This document shows, in pieces, positions 7,581-16,871 of a stretch of 64,000 bases of DNA (its first letter is position 1; each line of letters starts with the position of its first letter). The DNA lies in contig JACJKV010000001.1 in NCBI GenBank assembly GCA_016901755.1, forward strand, positions 1 to 64,000, given 5' to 3'. This stretch comes from Thomasclavelia spiroformis. Lineage in GTDB: Bacteria; Bacillota_I; Bacilli_A; Erysipelotrichales; Coprobacillaceae. The translations under genes and the position numbers were made by a program. Under the pieces are notes generated by a model. The model did no database searches and was not told where the DNA came from. It worked only from the letters and a program-made list of their open reading frames with translations.

Positions 7581-9260
7581 ATGACCTTATCAGATATTGA
7601 CTGGCCTTTGATATTGGCTGGTTTAGGATTGTTTTTATTTGGAATTGAATACATGAGCGAAGGACTGAAAAGCTATGCTGGTGACAAACTGAAGGATGTC
7701 ATCGACAAATATACTTCTCATCCTTTAAAAGGTATATTTATTGGAGCTTTTGTGACCTGTTTAATTCAATCCAGTTCGGGGACAACAGCATTAACGATAG
7801 GGCTGATCCGTTCTGGATTAATGAACCTTAATCAGGCAATCGGTATTATTATGGGAGCCAATATCGGTACTGTAATTACATCTGTCCTGGTTGGTTTAAA
7901 AATATCTAAGTATGCGGTTTACTTCATCATTATTGGGGCATTTTTAGCCATGTTTTCTAAAAACAAGAAAAACAAATATCTTTCGCAAATCATTTTCGGT
8001 TTTGGATGTCTGTTTTATGGATTAGATCTCATGGGTAATAATCTGTCAATGATTGCTGATGTACCAGAATTTACAATGATCACCCATTTTCTAACAAGAA
8101 GTCCATGGCTGGGATTATTGGGTGGTGCTATTTTAACCTGTATGGTACAGTCATCAGCAGCAACGATTGCTATTATCCAGCAAATGTATGGAGCCCAGGC
8201 AATCGGTTTAAATATTGCTTTGCCATTTCTATTTGGTTCTAATATCGGTACCACGATCACAGCTATCTTAGCTTCCATGGGTGGATCAGTACCAGCCAAA
8301 AGAGCCGCTTTTTTCCATGTCTTATTTAATGTTGTTGGTTCCATAATTTTCATGATGTTTATCGATCCATTTACATCATTAATTGCTTATATAAACTCGA
8401 TGAACGCTGTTACTCCTGAATTGCAGCTGGCTATTGCTCATGGGATTTTTAATATCGTTACAACAATTGTATTTTTTCCATTCATTAATAAGATCGTTAT
8501 CGTTATACAAAAAATATTTCCAAGCCATCATCATGAATTACAGATGGATCTTTCTGAATTGGATCCCAATGTGGTCCAGTTATTTCCTTGTCATGCTTTA
8601 GCAATCGCAAAAAACAAGATCATTGAAATGGGTAATCTGGCAGTTACGATGATGAAAACAATTAGGATGTATTTTGAAGATAAAAATGGTACAACAAAAG
8701 AAAATATCGAAGAACTGGAAGGAGCTATAAACCTTCTCGATAAAAAAATTACTGATTATCTGCTGCTGATTTCGCATGAACAGTTAAATGATCATGATTC
8801 TAATGATTATTTCGCTAATATGAAATCAATCAAGGATATTGAACGTATTGGCGATATATGTATGAATCTGGCTCACTTCTTTGAAGCGATATTTGATCAG
8901 AAAGAAGATTTTTCTGAAGAAGGTAAGCAGGATATCTTAACAATGCTGGACATGGATATCGATACTCTGCAGCATTCATTACAGGCTTTTGATCAGCATG
9001 ATGTTGATGATGTTGTGTATGTTGACGAACAGGAAAGCCAAATTGATTTCTTTAACAAAAAAGCCAAACAAAGACATATTGAACGTGTTTCAAACCGTCT
9101 GGAAAAATCCGAACTTGTGCAATCTACATATATTGATATTCTCTCAAATCTGGAAAGAATCAGCGACCATTGCACTAATATCGCTGAAGCTTATTTATTA
9201 GATGACAGTATTTTTAGACCAGATTTTGAAAGTCCAAAAAACGAAAAACCTTTTGAATAG
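7581..9260 (+). CDS. Na/Pi cotransporter with C-terminal PhoU-like domain
   Basis: 559 residues: a membrane part of about 320 residues with two PNaS repeats (QSSSGTTAL, then QSSAATIAI; GANIGT and GSNIGTT), and a cytoplasmic tail (about 340-540) that is helical and PhoU-like, with SIKDIERIGD and LSNLERISDH. Family members import phosphate with sodium, and the tail is thought to link uptake to phosphate sensing. The start follows AGGAGAG by 7 bases. The tandem Pho-box-like sites upstream support phosphate control. It forms a tandem pair with the shorter paralogue at 6543-7484. Confidence 0.93.
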   Translation: MTLSDIDWPLILAGLGLFLFGIEYMSEGLKSYAGDKLKDVIDKYTSHPLKGIFIGAFVTCLIQSSSGTTALTIGLIRSGLMNLNQAIGIIMGANIGTVITSVLVGLKISKYAVYFIIIGAFLAMFSKNKKNKYLSQIIFGFGCLFYGLDLMGNNLSMIADVPEFTMITHFLTRSPWLGLLGGAILTCMVQSSAATIAIIQQMYGAQAIGLNIALPFLFGSNIGTTITAILASMGGSVPAKRAAFFHVLFNVVGSIIFMMFIDPFTSLIAYINSMNAVTPELQLAIAHGIFNIVTTIVFFPFINKIVIVIQKIFPSHHHELQMDLSELDPNVVQLFPCHALAIAKNKIIEMGNLAVTMMKTIRMYFEDKNGTTKENIEELEGAINLLDKKITDYLLLISHEQLNDHDSNDYFANMKSIKDIERIGDICMNLAHFFEAIFDQKEDFSEEGKQDILTMLDMDIDTLQHSLQAFDQHDVDDVVYVDEQESQIDFFNKKAKQRHIERVSNRLEKSELVQSTYIDILSNLERISDHCTNIAEAYLLDDSIFRPDFESPKNEKPFE

Positions 9261-9276
9261 TCAAAAGGTTTTTTAT
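9243..9276. terminator. Bidirectional terminator between convergent genes
   Basis: The arms AAAACCTTTTGA and TCAAAAGGTTTT flank a short loop, and the right arm runs into TTTTTT. It overlaps the last codons of both convergent genes. Confidence 0.85.
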
Positions 9277-9812
9277 TCATAATAAGTAGCAATTTCTATA
9301 TTAGATTTACGTTTTGGCATTTCTGGATCAATATCTGGATATCCCAGTGAAATTACAGAAACAATCGTTTCATCAGCTGGTATATTCAAAAGATTGCGTA
9401 TTGCCTTTTCATCACGGATTCCCATCACCAGAGTCCCTAAACCTAATTCTGTGGCCTTTAATATAAAATTCTGATTGCTTAATGCTGTATCATAAATTCC
9501 CCATCCGTTTTTTAACTCATTATCTGGGCTGCCATTACGCTGAAAGCCAGCACGATTATGTTTAAAAGTGGCAACAATGATAACTGGAGCATCAGCACAG
9601 TTATTGGCATTAAACTGCGGTAAGCATTGTTCTTTGAAATTTTTTAACAGTTCATCATTCATAATAATATGGTATCTTGGTGTTTGACTGTTTTTCCATG
9701 ATTCTGCCATTCTGGCAGCATCAAGCAGTTGTTCAATATCCGCTTTAGAAACCTTCTTTTTTAAATAGCGACGAATACTTCTTCGTTTTTCTATAGTATC
9801 CTGAAAATTCAT
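9273..9812 (-). CDS. Nitroreductase-family flavoprotein
   Basis: A 179-residue FMN-dependent oxidoreductase-like protein. It begins with the family's RRSIRRYLKKKV segment (FMN phosphate contacts), and LGLGTLVMGIRDE near residues 125-137 is the usual GlnGlyxGxxxxxG-like region. It is short for the family but within the range of single-domain members. ATG follows a GGGGGATG site. It is followed by no other gene and preceded by a 107-residue hypothetical gene 12 bases away, probably in one operon. The electron acceptor is unknown. Confidence 0.87.
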   Translation of the reverse strand: MNFQDTIEKRRSIRRYLKKKVSKADIEQLLDAARMAESWKNSQTPRYHIIMNDELLKNFKEQCLPQFNANNCADAPVIIVATFKHNRAGFQRNGSPDNELKNGWGIYDTALSNQNFILKATELGLGTLVMGIRDEKAIRNLLNIPADETIVSVISLGYPDIDPEMPKRKSNIEIATYYE

Positions 9813-9823
9813 TTTTCATCCCC

Positions 9824-10147
9824 CTATCCTAATGCTTTTCTAATTTTCTGGATTGTTTTAAATGTTGATTTTTTAGGCAATGATCCCAAAATACCAGTCA
9901 GATCCATATCATCAAATCCAGCAGAGCCAAGGCCTATCTGAACCCATCCTGTTATGATTAAATCATTTTGCTGGAAATCCAGTTTAATAAAATGCATTGC
10001 AGTAAGGGTTCCGGTTCCTTTTTTCCAGACAATTTCACCTTTTCTTTCTATCTGATGATAACCCTCCTGTTTAAGAATATTTTCTGCAATTAAATAAGCT
10101 TCTTTTTCATCTAAATGTGTAACAGTATGAAAAACTGATCTAGACAT
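9824..10147 (-). CDS. Conserved-looking hypothetical protein, 107 residues
   Basis: I do not recognise this protein. It has no signal peptide or membrane helix. It has a mixed alpha/beta pattern with a helical N-terminus (LDEKEAYLIAENILKQEG) followed by beta-rich stretches and a Gly-rich turn (GLGSAGFDDMD). The start is ATG 10147, because AAGGTGG precedes it by 7 bases; a GTG four codons earlier lies inside that site. It is co-oriented with the nitroreductase, which begins 12 bases downstream. Confidence 0.75.
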   Translation of the reverse strand: MSRSVFHTVTHLDEKEAYLIAENILKQEGYHQIERKGEIVWKKGTGTLTAMHFIKLDFQQNDLIITGWVQIGLGSAGFDDMDLTGILGSLPKKSTFKTIQKIRKALG

Positions 10148-10190
10148 TATTTTCACCACCTTATAATTATATTACACCTTTTATCAGCAT

Positions 10191-10226
10191 AAAAAAACCC
10201 GTCAGCAAAAAGCTGACAGGATTTTT
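10191..10226 (-). terminator. Intrinsic terminator of htpG
   Basis: Read leftward, CCTGTCAGC-TTTTT-GCTGACGGG is followed by TTTTTTT. It lies just after the htpG stop codon. Confidence 0.9.
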
Positions 10227-10229
10227 ATG

Positions 10230-12122
10230 CTATTTATTTAACTGAATCATTAAATCACAGATTTTATTTGAAAATTCTACAGGATTATCAATTGAGAATC
10301 CTTCAATTAATAAAGCCTGATCATATAAGATTGATGCATAATCATTGATCTTTTCTGGATGATTCTGCTGTACATTTTGCATAGCTTTAAATATATCATG
10401 ATGTGGATTGATTTCCAGAATTCTTCCAGCTTTGACGTTTTGACCATCAGGCATCGCATTAAGAACTTTTTCCATTTCAAATGAAACACCCTGATCAGAT
10501 ACCAGACAGACCGGATGAGATTTTAAACGGTGTGATACTTTTACATCAACAACCTGATCTTTTAAGGCTTCTTTGATAGCGTCAAGCAATGATTTGTTTT
10601 CTTCATTGACTTTTTCCAATTCTTTCTTTTCTTCTTCGCTTTCTAAATTTAAATCTCCTTGAGCTACGTTTTTAAATGGTTTTGAATCATAATCTCTCAT
10701 CATCTGGATCATAAATTCATCAACATTATCCATCATATATAAAACATCATAGCCACGATCTTTAACAGCTTCAACTTGAGGTAATGCTGAAATTTTAGCT
10801 TTATTTTCACCACTGCCAAAATAAATCTCAGTTTGTCCTTCTTTCATGTTTTCCACATATTCTTTTAATGTGATCATTTTTTCCTGGTTTCCAGAATAGA
10901 ACAGCAGCAGATCCTGCAGTTTGTCTTTAAGCATGCCATAACTTTGATAAATTCCAAATTTCAGCTGTAATCCAAATGTATCAAAGAATTTTTCATAAGT
11001 TTCACGATCTTTTTTCAGCATATTAGATAATTCACTTTGAATTTTCTTTTCAATACGATCAGCAATAATTTTTAACTGTCTGTCATGCTGCAGCATTTCT
11101 CTAGAAATATTTAATGATAAATCCTGGGAATCGACCAGCCCTTTTACAAATCGGAAATGTTCAGGAATCAGATCACTGGCTTTATCCATGATAAAGACAC
11201 CTCTGCTGTAAAGCTGTAAACCTTTTTCATAATCATTAGAATAATAGTTCATTGGTGCCTGACTTGGTATAAATAATAAGGCATCATATGAAACATTACC
11301 TTCTACACTGGTATGAATGACTTTTAATGGATCACTGAAATCATTAAATTTATCTTTATAGAATTCATTATAGTCTTCATCAGTGATTTCATTTTTCTTT
11401 CTTTTCCATAAAGGAACCATAGAATTTAATGTTTTATTTTCAATAACATCTTCATATTCATCACTGTCTTCTTTTTTCTTAGAAACAGTGACATCCATTT
11501 TAATTGGGTAATGAATATAATCTGAATATTTTCTAACTAAACGTTCAATTGTATACTGTTCTAGATATTCATCATAATTTTCTTCTTCGCTGTTATCCTT
11601 CAGATACAGTCTGATCGTTGTTCCGCTGGCTAATCCTTCAGTTTCAAATATTTCATAACCATCACTTGCTTCAGATACCCATGTATATCCCTGATCACTG
11701 CCATAAGCTTTTGACATAACTTCAACTTTTTTAGCAACCATAAATGCTGAATAGAATCCAACCCCAAATTGACCAATAATGTCAATATCATCATCGTTAC
11801 TTTCATTTTCAGCTTTAAATTTAAAAGAACCACTATTGGCTATCGTACCAAGATTTTCTTCCAGTTCTTCTTTTGTCATACCGATACCATGATCACCGAT
11901 CGTCAAAATTCTGTGATCTTTATCGATTTGAATATCGATTGATAAATCGCTGCGATTAATACCTGAAATATTTTCTGTCAGTGCCTTATAATACAGTTTG
12001 TCAGTTGCATCACTGGCATTAGAGATGAGTTCTCTTAAAAATATTTCTTTGTGTGTATAAATAGAATTGATCATAAGATCTAATAATCTTTTAGATTCTG
12101 CTTTAAATTCCTGTTTTGCCAT
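10230..12122 (-). CDS. htpG: HSP90-family molecular chaperone HtpG
   Basis: A cytoplasmic ATP-dependent chaperone of 630 residues, the usual bacterial Hsp90 length. The GHKL ATPase domain shows ELISNASDA (E31, N35), GDHGIGMT and GQFGVGFYS. The middle domain contains SREMLQHDRQL. The C-terminal dimerisation domain ends at QLNK. It is transcribed alone: a terminator follows and a promoter with two CIRCE elements precedes it. In Bacillus subtilis htpG is not an HrcA target, so the control seen here differs from that model. Confidence 0.97.
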   Translation of the reverse strand: MAKQEFKAESKRLLDLMINSIYTHKEIFLRELISNASDATDKLYYKALTENISGINRSDLSIDIQIDKDHRILTIGDHGIGMTKEELEENLGTIANSGSFKFKAENESNDDDIDIIGQFGVGFYSAFMVAKKVEVMSKAYGSDQGYTWVSEASDGYEIFETEGLASGTTIRLYLKDNSEEENYDEYLEQYTIERLVRKYSDYIHYPIKMDVTVSKKKEDSDEYEDVIENKTLNSMVPLWKRKKNEITDEDYNEFYKDKFNDFSDPLKVIHTSVEGNVSYDALLFIPSQAPMNYYSNDYEKGLQLYSRGVFIMDKASDLIPEHFRFVKGLVDSQDLSLNISREMLQHDRQLKIIADRIEKKIQSELSNMLKKDRETYEKFFDTFGLQLKFGIYQSYGMLKDKLQDLLLFYSGNQEKMITLKEYVENMKEGQTEIYFGSGENKAKISALPQVEAVKDRGYDVLYMMDNVDEFMIQMMRDYDSKPFKNVAQGDLNLESEEEKKELEKVNEENKSLLDAIKEALKDQVVDVKVSHRLKSHPVCLVSDQGVSFEMEKVLNAMPDGQNVKAGRILEINPHHDIFKAMQNVQQNHPEKINDYASILYDQALLIEGFSIDNPVEFSNKICDLMIQLNK

Positions 12123-12135
12123 AATTACTCTCCTT

Positions 12136-12209
12136 TTAGCACTCTTTATTTAAAACTGCTAAAGATAGTATATTACTTTATTTTAGCAGTGTCAACAATA
12201 AAGTGCTAA
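12136..12209 (-). promoter_or_regulatory. htpG promoter flanked by two CIRCE-like HrcA operators
   Basis: One 9-9-9 inverted repeat is TTAGCACTC-N9-AACTGCTAA (12136-12162). A second is TTAGCAGTG-N9-AAGTGCTAA (12183-12209). The consensus is TTAGCACTC-N9-GAGTGCTAA. On the minus strand, TTGACA (12190-12195), a 17-base spacer and TATACT (12167-12172) form a near-consensus promoter. Its -35 lies inside the upstream operator, and the other operator lies at the start of the transcript. HrcA binding should therefore block transcription. Confidence 0.82.
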
Positions 12210-12221
12210 ATATTGTATATG

Positions 12222-12247
12222 AAAAAACAAGAGAAAATTCTCTTGTT
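12222..12247 (-). terminator. Terminator after the GH1 glycosidase
   Basis: Read leftward, AACAAGAG-AATTTT-CTCTTGTT runs into TTTTTTC. It overlaps the stop codon of the glycosidase gene. Confidence 0.85.
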
Positions 12248-13658
12248 AATCCAGTTCTTCACCATTAGATGAAAATGCTTTTTGTACCCAATAGAAAGAT
12301 TTCTTGGGAATACGTTTCATATCTCTTAAATCTTTATTAGTACGGTTAACATAAACAAAACCATAACGTTTATCCATATTACACATAGATGCCAGAATAT
12401 CGATTGGACCCCATGTAATATAACCTAAACAGTCAACTCCATCTTCAAAAACCGCATTTTTCATTTCTTTGATATGATCACGATGATAGTTAATTCTGTA
12501 ATCATCTTCAATTGTTCTGCCTTCTGCTAACATCTGATCAATTTCTTCCTGAGTCATGTCTTCACGCCAGCCAATTCCATTTTCTAATACAAACACTGGT
12601 AGACCAGTTCTATGACATAAATCATTTAATGTCCATCTAAAACCAATTGGGTCAACTTCCCATCCCCATTCATTAGCCCAGCAGTGTGGGTTTTGGATCT
12701 GCTGTTCGCTGACACACTCACAGGCTGGTCTTTCATAGTCAAATTTTCCAGTTTTAACAGTGTTAGAACGGTAATAAGAAAATGCAATATAGTCAACAGT
12801 ATATTTTAACAGTTCTTCATCACCGTCTTCAAAATGTGGTGTCCACCCTCTGTTTTCCAGGTAAGCGTTCCAGTATGCAGGATATTCACCTTTAGCAAAC
12901 GTATCGATCAGGTAAGTATTGAGCAGCTGGTATGCCTGCGTCGCAAATAAATAGTTTTCTGGACTGTTTTCATATGGATAAACATTAGTAATAGCTCCCA
13001 TACCACAGAATTTTGCATCAGGCTGCATTTGTCTTAAAGCACGTACCGCTTTACAGTGAGCTATCATAACATTGTGAGCTACCTGATATAAATGTTTTGG
13101 TAAAGAAACTCCTTCAGGAATTTCTTCAGCATTTGATACTCTTAGCATCATGCTATGCAGGTTCTGTTCATTGAAACTCATCCAATGTTTAACTCGATCT
13201 CCAAATTTTTCGATACATACCTGTGCATATCTTTCAAAACAGTCAACAACATATCTTGATGCAAAGCCATTATATTTTTCAACCAGATGATAAGGCATAT
13301 CAAAATGCACTAAAGTGATCATTGGTTCAATACCTGCTGCCAGTAATTTATCAATCAGGTCACTGTAGAATTTAACTCCTTCTTCATTAACTGGTTCATC
13401 AATTGTTCCATTAGGAATAATACGTGCCCAGCAGATACTGAAACGATAAAAGTTAAATCCCATCTGTTTCATCAGTTCAATATCTTCATCATATCTGGTG
13501 TATTCATCAATAGCGTCATTCCAGTCAGAAAATTCAGGATTTGTTGGTCTAACATCATAAATACATAAACCTTTTCCCCCTTCATTTCGATGACCTTCAG
13601 TCTGAAATGAAGAAACTGATCCACCCCAATAAAAATCTTTTGATAATTTCTTTTCCAT
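12246..13658 (-). CDS. Glycoside hydrolase family 1 (6-phospho-)beta-glucosidase
   Basis: A cytoplasmic GH1 enzyme of 470 residues, the usual length. Landmarks are FYWGGSVSSFQTEG near the N-terminus, the acid/base Glu in SFNEQN (canonical NEP or NEI), and the nucleophile Glu in VLENGIG. Family members split beta-glucosides, often as 6-phosphates delivered by a PTS; no PTS gene is nearby. It is divergent from an RpiR-type regulator at 13824, whose operator-like palindrome lies between them, so local control is likely. ATG follows AAAGGAG. Confidence 0.92.
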   Translation of the reverse strand: MEKKLSKDFYWGGSVSSFQTEGHRNEGGKGLCIYDVRPTNPEFSDWNDAIDEYTRYDEDIELMKQMGFNFYRFSICWARIIPNGTIDEPVNEEGVKFYSDLIDKLLAAGIEPMITLVHFDMPYHLVEKYNGFASRYVVDCFERYAQVCIEKFGDRVKHWMSFNEQNLHSMMLRVSNAEEIPEGVSLPKHLYQVAHNVMIAHCKAVRALRQMQPDAKFCGMGAITNVYPYENSPENYLFATQAYQLLNTYLIDTFAKGEYPAYWNAYLENRGWTPHFEDGDEELLKYTVDYIAFSYYRSNTVKTGKFDYERPACECVSEQQIQNPHCWANEWGWEVDPIGFRWTLNDLCHRTGLPVFVLENGIGWREDMTQEEIDQMLAEGRTIEDDYRINYHRDHIKEMKNAVFEDGVDCLGYITWGPIDILASMCNMDKRYGFVYVNRTNKDLRDMKRIPKKSFYWVQKAFSSNGEELD

Positions 13659-13740
13659 ATGTTTTCTCCTTTTTATCTCTCAACTTCATTTTACTGATTT
13701 CAATTTAGCTTGTAAACATATCGTCAAACGGTTTTTATCG

Positions 13741-13798
13741 AGTTTCATAATTTAAATAAAATTTCCCGTTTTCATGAAACTAAGTTTCATGGTATACT
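13741..13798. promoter_or_regulatory. Operator-like palindrome and -10 of the RpiR gene
   Basis: ATGAAACT-A-AGTTTCAT (13774-13790) is a perfect 8-base inverted repeat. A further half-site AGTTTCAT lies at 13741-13748. TATACT at 13793-13798 fits a -10 element for the rightward regulator gene. The palindrome would cover the promoter, suggesting autoregulation and control of the divergent glycosidase. Confidence 0.6.
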
Positions 13799-13823
13799 GA
13801 TTTTATAAATGGAGGAAAATAAT

Positions 13824-14708
13824 ATGAGTATCATGACACAGTTAGAATTCGAACTGGATTTCAGCGAATCAGAAAAAAATATTGCACGTTATATCCTTGA
13901 TTGCCAGGAAGATATTTTAGAACTGACCATAAAACAGTTAGCCAGACAGACTTATACTTCGCCAGCAACAATTGTAAGATTATGTCATAAGCTAGGGCTT
14001 CAGGGCTATGGTGACTTCAAAATCAAATATTCAGCTGAACTGCAGGCGGAACACAAAATAAAAAACAGGATCAATGTTAATTATCCTTTTACCAGGGAAG
14101 ATGACGCTCATCAGATTGCCTACAAACTGGCCTCTTTACATCAGGAATCCATTGAAGACACAATTAATCTGATCAATTTTAAGGAATTAGAAAAAATTTC
14201 TGAAGTACTTGATCAGGCCCATCGTATTTTTATTTTCGGAGCCGGAAATTCAATGCTGGCAGCATTAGAGTTTCAGCATAAAATGTTGCGTATTGGCAAA
14301 CTGGTTGAAATCAGAGAGATCATTGGCGAACAGATTTTTTTAGCTTATAACTGTCAAAGTGACGATCTTGCTGTAATTATTTCATATTCAGGAGAAACGG
14401 CTGATCTGATTGATCTGGCTACTATCTTAAAAAGTCAGAAAACACCAATCTTAGGAATCACCAGCATTGGCGATAATCAGCTTTCCAAATTCTGTCAATA
14501 TATATTAAATACGGGATCACGAGAAAAAATTTTTAATAAAATCGCTCCATTTTCCTCGAAGACATCCATTACATATCTGCTGGATCTGCTTTTTTCTTTG
14601 ATTTTTCAGAAAAACTATGATCATTATGTAGAAGTCAAACTGCATTACGATAAAAGTCATGACCATCGTCATCCTGTCAAAAGCCCAATTAATGATGAAG
14701 AGGGCTAA
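13824..14708 (+). CDS. RpiR/MurR-family transcriptional regulator (HTH plus SIS)
   Basis: 294 residues in two parts. The N-terminal HTH_6 domain includes ASPATIVRLCHKLGLQGYGDFK-type residues near 45-70. A C-terminal SIS sugar-phosphate-binding domain has IFIFGAGNSMLAALEF and VIISYSGETADLIDLA. Such proteins sense phosphosugars and control adjacent sugar genes, here most likely the divergent GH1 gene. The start is ATG 13824, since GGAGGAA lies 7 bases upstream; an earlier in-frame ATG at 13809 would place the ribosome site inside the gene. Confidence 0.9.
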   Translation: MSIMTQLEFELDFSESEKNIARYILDCQEDILELTIKQLARQTYTSPATIVRLCHKLGLQGYGDFKIKYSAELQAEHKIKNRINVNYPFTREDDAHQIAYKLASLHQESIEDTINLINFKELEKISEVLDQAHRIFIFGAGNSMLAALEFQHKMLRIGKLVEIREIIGEQIFLAYNCQSDDLAVIISYSGETADLIDLATILKSQKTPILGITSIGDNQLSKFCQYILNTGSREKIFNKIAPFSSKTSITYLLDLLFSLIFQKNYDHYVEVKLHYDKSHDHRHPVKSPINDEEG

Positions 14709-15375
14709 ACTGTTATCAGTTTGCCCTCTTGAATATGAATTTTAACATCACATAAATCAGCCAGCTGACGCGAATGAGTCACAATGATCACACATTTATT
14801 TTCATCGTGTGCTAACTTAATAAAATAACGCATAATTTCTAAAGAAGTCTTTTCGTCCAGATTTCCCGTTGGTTCATCAGCTAAAATCAGCTGTGATGAT
14901 TTACCCATAGCTCTAGCAATGGCTACTCTTTGCTGCTGGCCACCAGATAGCTTTCTAATATCACGAAAACATTCATCTTCCTGTAAGCCCAGTTTTTTTA
15001 AAAGTTCTAAACAATACTGCTTTTTATTATTGACTTTGATATGCGCAATATTCATAGCGTTGATAACATTATCAATAGCATTCATATAATAAATCAGATT
15101 ATATGACTGAAAAACAATGGCAACATTTTTTGTCGGTATCGATTTAATTCTGATTTCTTTAATGGTTCTCCCGCAAAGATTACTTTTCCTTGTTGGGGCT
15201 GATCTAGACCCCCTGCTAATATATGGGTTGTAGTTTTGCCACTGCCGCTGGGACCTTCGATGGCATAAATCTTGCCTGTTTCAAATATATACGAAGCATC
15301 ATCTAGAATCAGCTTTTGATTTTTTCCATCCTGATAGGCATAGGTGATATGATCAAATTCCAGTAATCCGTTCAT
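14705..15375 (-). pseudogene. MacB/LolD-type ABC transporter ATPase, frameshifted
   Basis: Two adjacent reading frames together make one ATPase of about 220 residues. The first has Walker A EGPSGSGKTTT. The second has LSGGQQQR, LILADEPTGNLDE and the H-loop His in VTHSRQ. The break lies in a run of six A (minus strand; T6 at 15126-15131). With seven A the frame would read on as NRYRQKNVAIVFQSYNL, restoring the Q-loop. As read, the protein ends before its Q-loop. Possible causes are decay, slippage-based switching or an under-called homopolymer. It is partnered with the permease at 15377. Confidence 0.85.
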
Positions 15376-15376
15376 T

Positions 15377-16761
15377 TTATCCTTCCTTTCTGCTCAGTAT
15401 CTCACGAGGAGACAGCCTTAAAACATATATCGTTGGAATTATTGTTGAAACAATACAAATACATCCCGTTGTAATAAGGAGTTTTATGACTGTATCGCCG
15501 GTCATAGATACATCCATTTCTTCATTTTCTGGTTTTTGCCACGCATCCCCGAAATCAAGTCCACCGCGCTGTTTTGGCATTGAATCTGCGTTTTCTCTAA
15601 AACCACCTGCATCACTAACGGTATCCTGTGATGGTGTTAACATGCCACTGATGATATTGGATGTCATTTTCCCAGTACCTAAAGAAATTGTAAAAGCTAA
15701 TGCTGCGATGATGCCAATTTCAATTAGCTGTTGACCAATAATTCTGATCTTGCTTTGGCCAAGTGACAGGAAAATACCGATTTCATAATATCGATTTCTG
15801 ATGGTCAATGCCAGAATCAGACATAAAATAGCACACCCGGCTCCAATAACTACGATAAGAAATATTTTAGTGAATGAATCCATGTTATTGATCGACGATG
15901 CATTTTTTTCAAACATCTGGTTATTGTCATTAAGACTATAGACTTCCCAGTCGAGATCAGTCTGGTCTTCAGCCAGTGTCATAAAAGCTTCTACATTTTC
16001 TGGATCATCTAAATAATAAACAGCTGAAGAAAGCACATTTTCATCATTATTGATCAGTTGTCCTACTGATAAATCAGTATAAATAGTATTTACAGGATTC
16101 ATATTCATCATTCTTACATCTGAATCAGTATTGCTGATTTCAAAAATACCTACAACAGTCAGTTCCACGGTCATCGACTCATCTTCTAACGAAGAAATTG
16201 TCAATGTATCACCAACATCAAGGTCGTTTTCATTAGCTAAATTGGTTTCGATAACACAGTTGGTACTGCCTGCATCATCTGCTGTAAGCACTCTGCCACT
16301 TAACAATGAGTAATTATCATTATTGAATTCCGAAAGATATTCCATGGTTGTATTGGCCTGAATTGAAAAATCAGATGTATTGGGCATCTGTTTTCTGTCG
16401 TCCATCTGTTGTGACTGCTGGGTATCAGTAGATACCGCTGATAGGTCACTGTTGACATTTGCTGAAACTGTATAATTATAATTTTCTACATATTTCAGGT
16501 CTTTCAGCTTATCAGCGATGTCAGTTGTCAACGTAATCTGTTCATTGTCCTGCTGATTGCGCTGTTTCATCATATTTTGAAAATTAACTGTCAAAGTCAC
16601 TTCATTGCCTAAAGTATCTTTGATACTGTTCATTGTTTTAGCTGATGCATTTCTGATTGAAAAGCCAGCAATCACAAGATTGGCAATGATAAACATGATA
16701 ATCAGCAGTAAAATGGTCTTGCCTATATTTTTTCTTAGACTTAAAAAAGTATTTTAAACAT
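15377..16761 (-). pseudogene. FtsX/MacB-type ABC permease with a frameshift after codon 6
   Basis: A strong ribosome site (GGAGGT) precedes ATG 16761. The frame then stops after six codons in a run of six T (A6 on the plus strand, 16743-16748). With seven T it would read MFKILFLSLRKNIGK and join the long frame. That frame (439 residues from its first internal ATG) has one N-terminal helix, a large extracellular domain rich in Asn, Gln and Asp, and three C-terminal helices (TKIFLIVVIGAGCAILCLI, RIIGQQLIEIGIIAALA, VIKLLITTGCICIVS), as in MacB/FtsX permeases. It overlaps no neighbour and is operonic with the ATPase. Confidence 0.8.
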
Positions 16762-16835
16762 AAATCTTACCTCCAAGAATAATATAGCCCTTTAAAACGT
16801 TGACAATTTAGATATATTATGGAAAAAAACGGTAA

Positions 16836-16864
16836 AGAAAAACGATGCAAATGCATCGCTTTTT
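16836..16864 (-). terminator. Terminator of the phosphofructokinase gene
   Basis: Read leftward, AGCGATGCA-TTT-GCATCG is followed by TTTTTC, just past the stop codon of the gene at 16872. Confidence 0.85.
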
Positions 16865-16871
16865 AGTTTAA

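Noticed and set aside
15377-16696. Treating the permease as intact from the internal ATG at 16696.
   Set aside because: The strong ribosome site is at 16761 and the first six codons after it match the missing N-terminus once one base is added; the internal ATG has no ribosome site.
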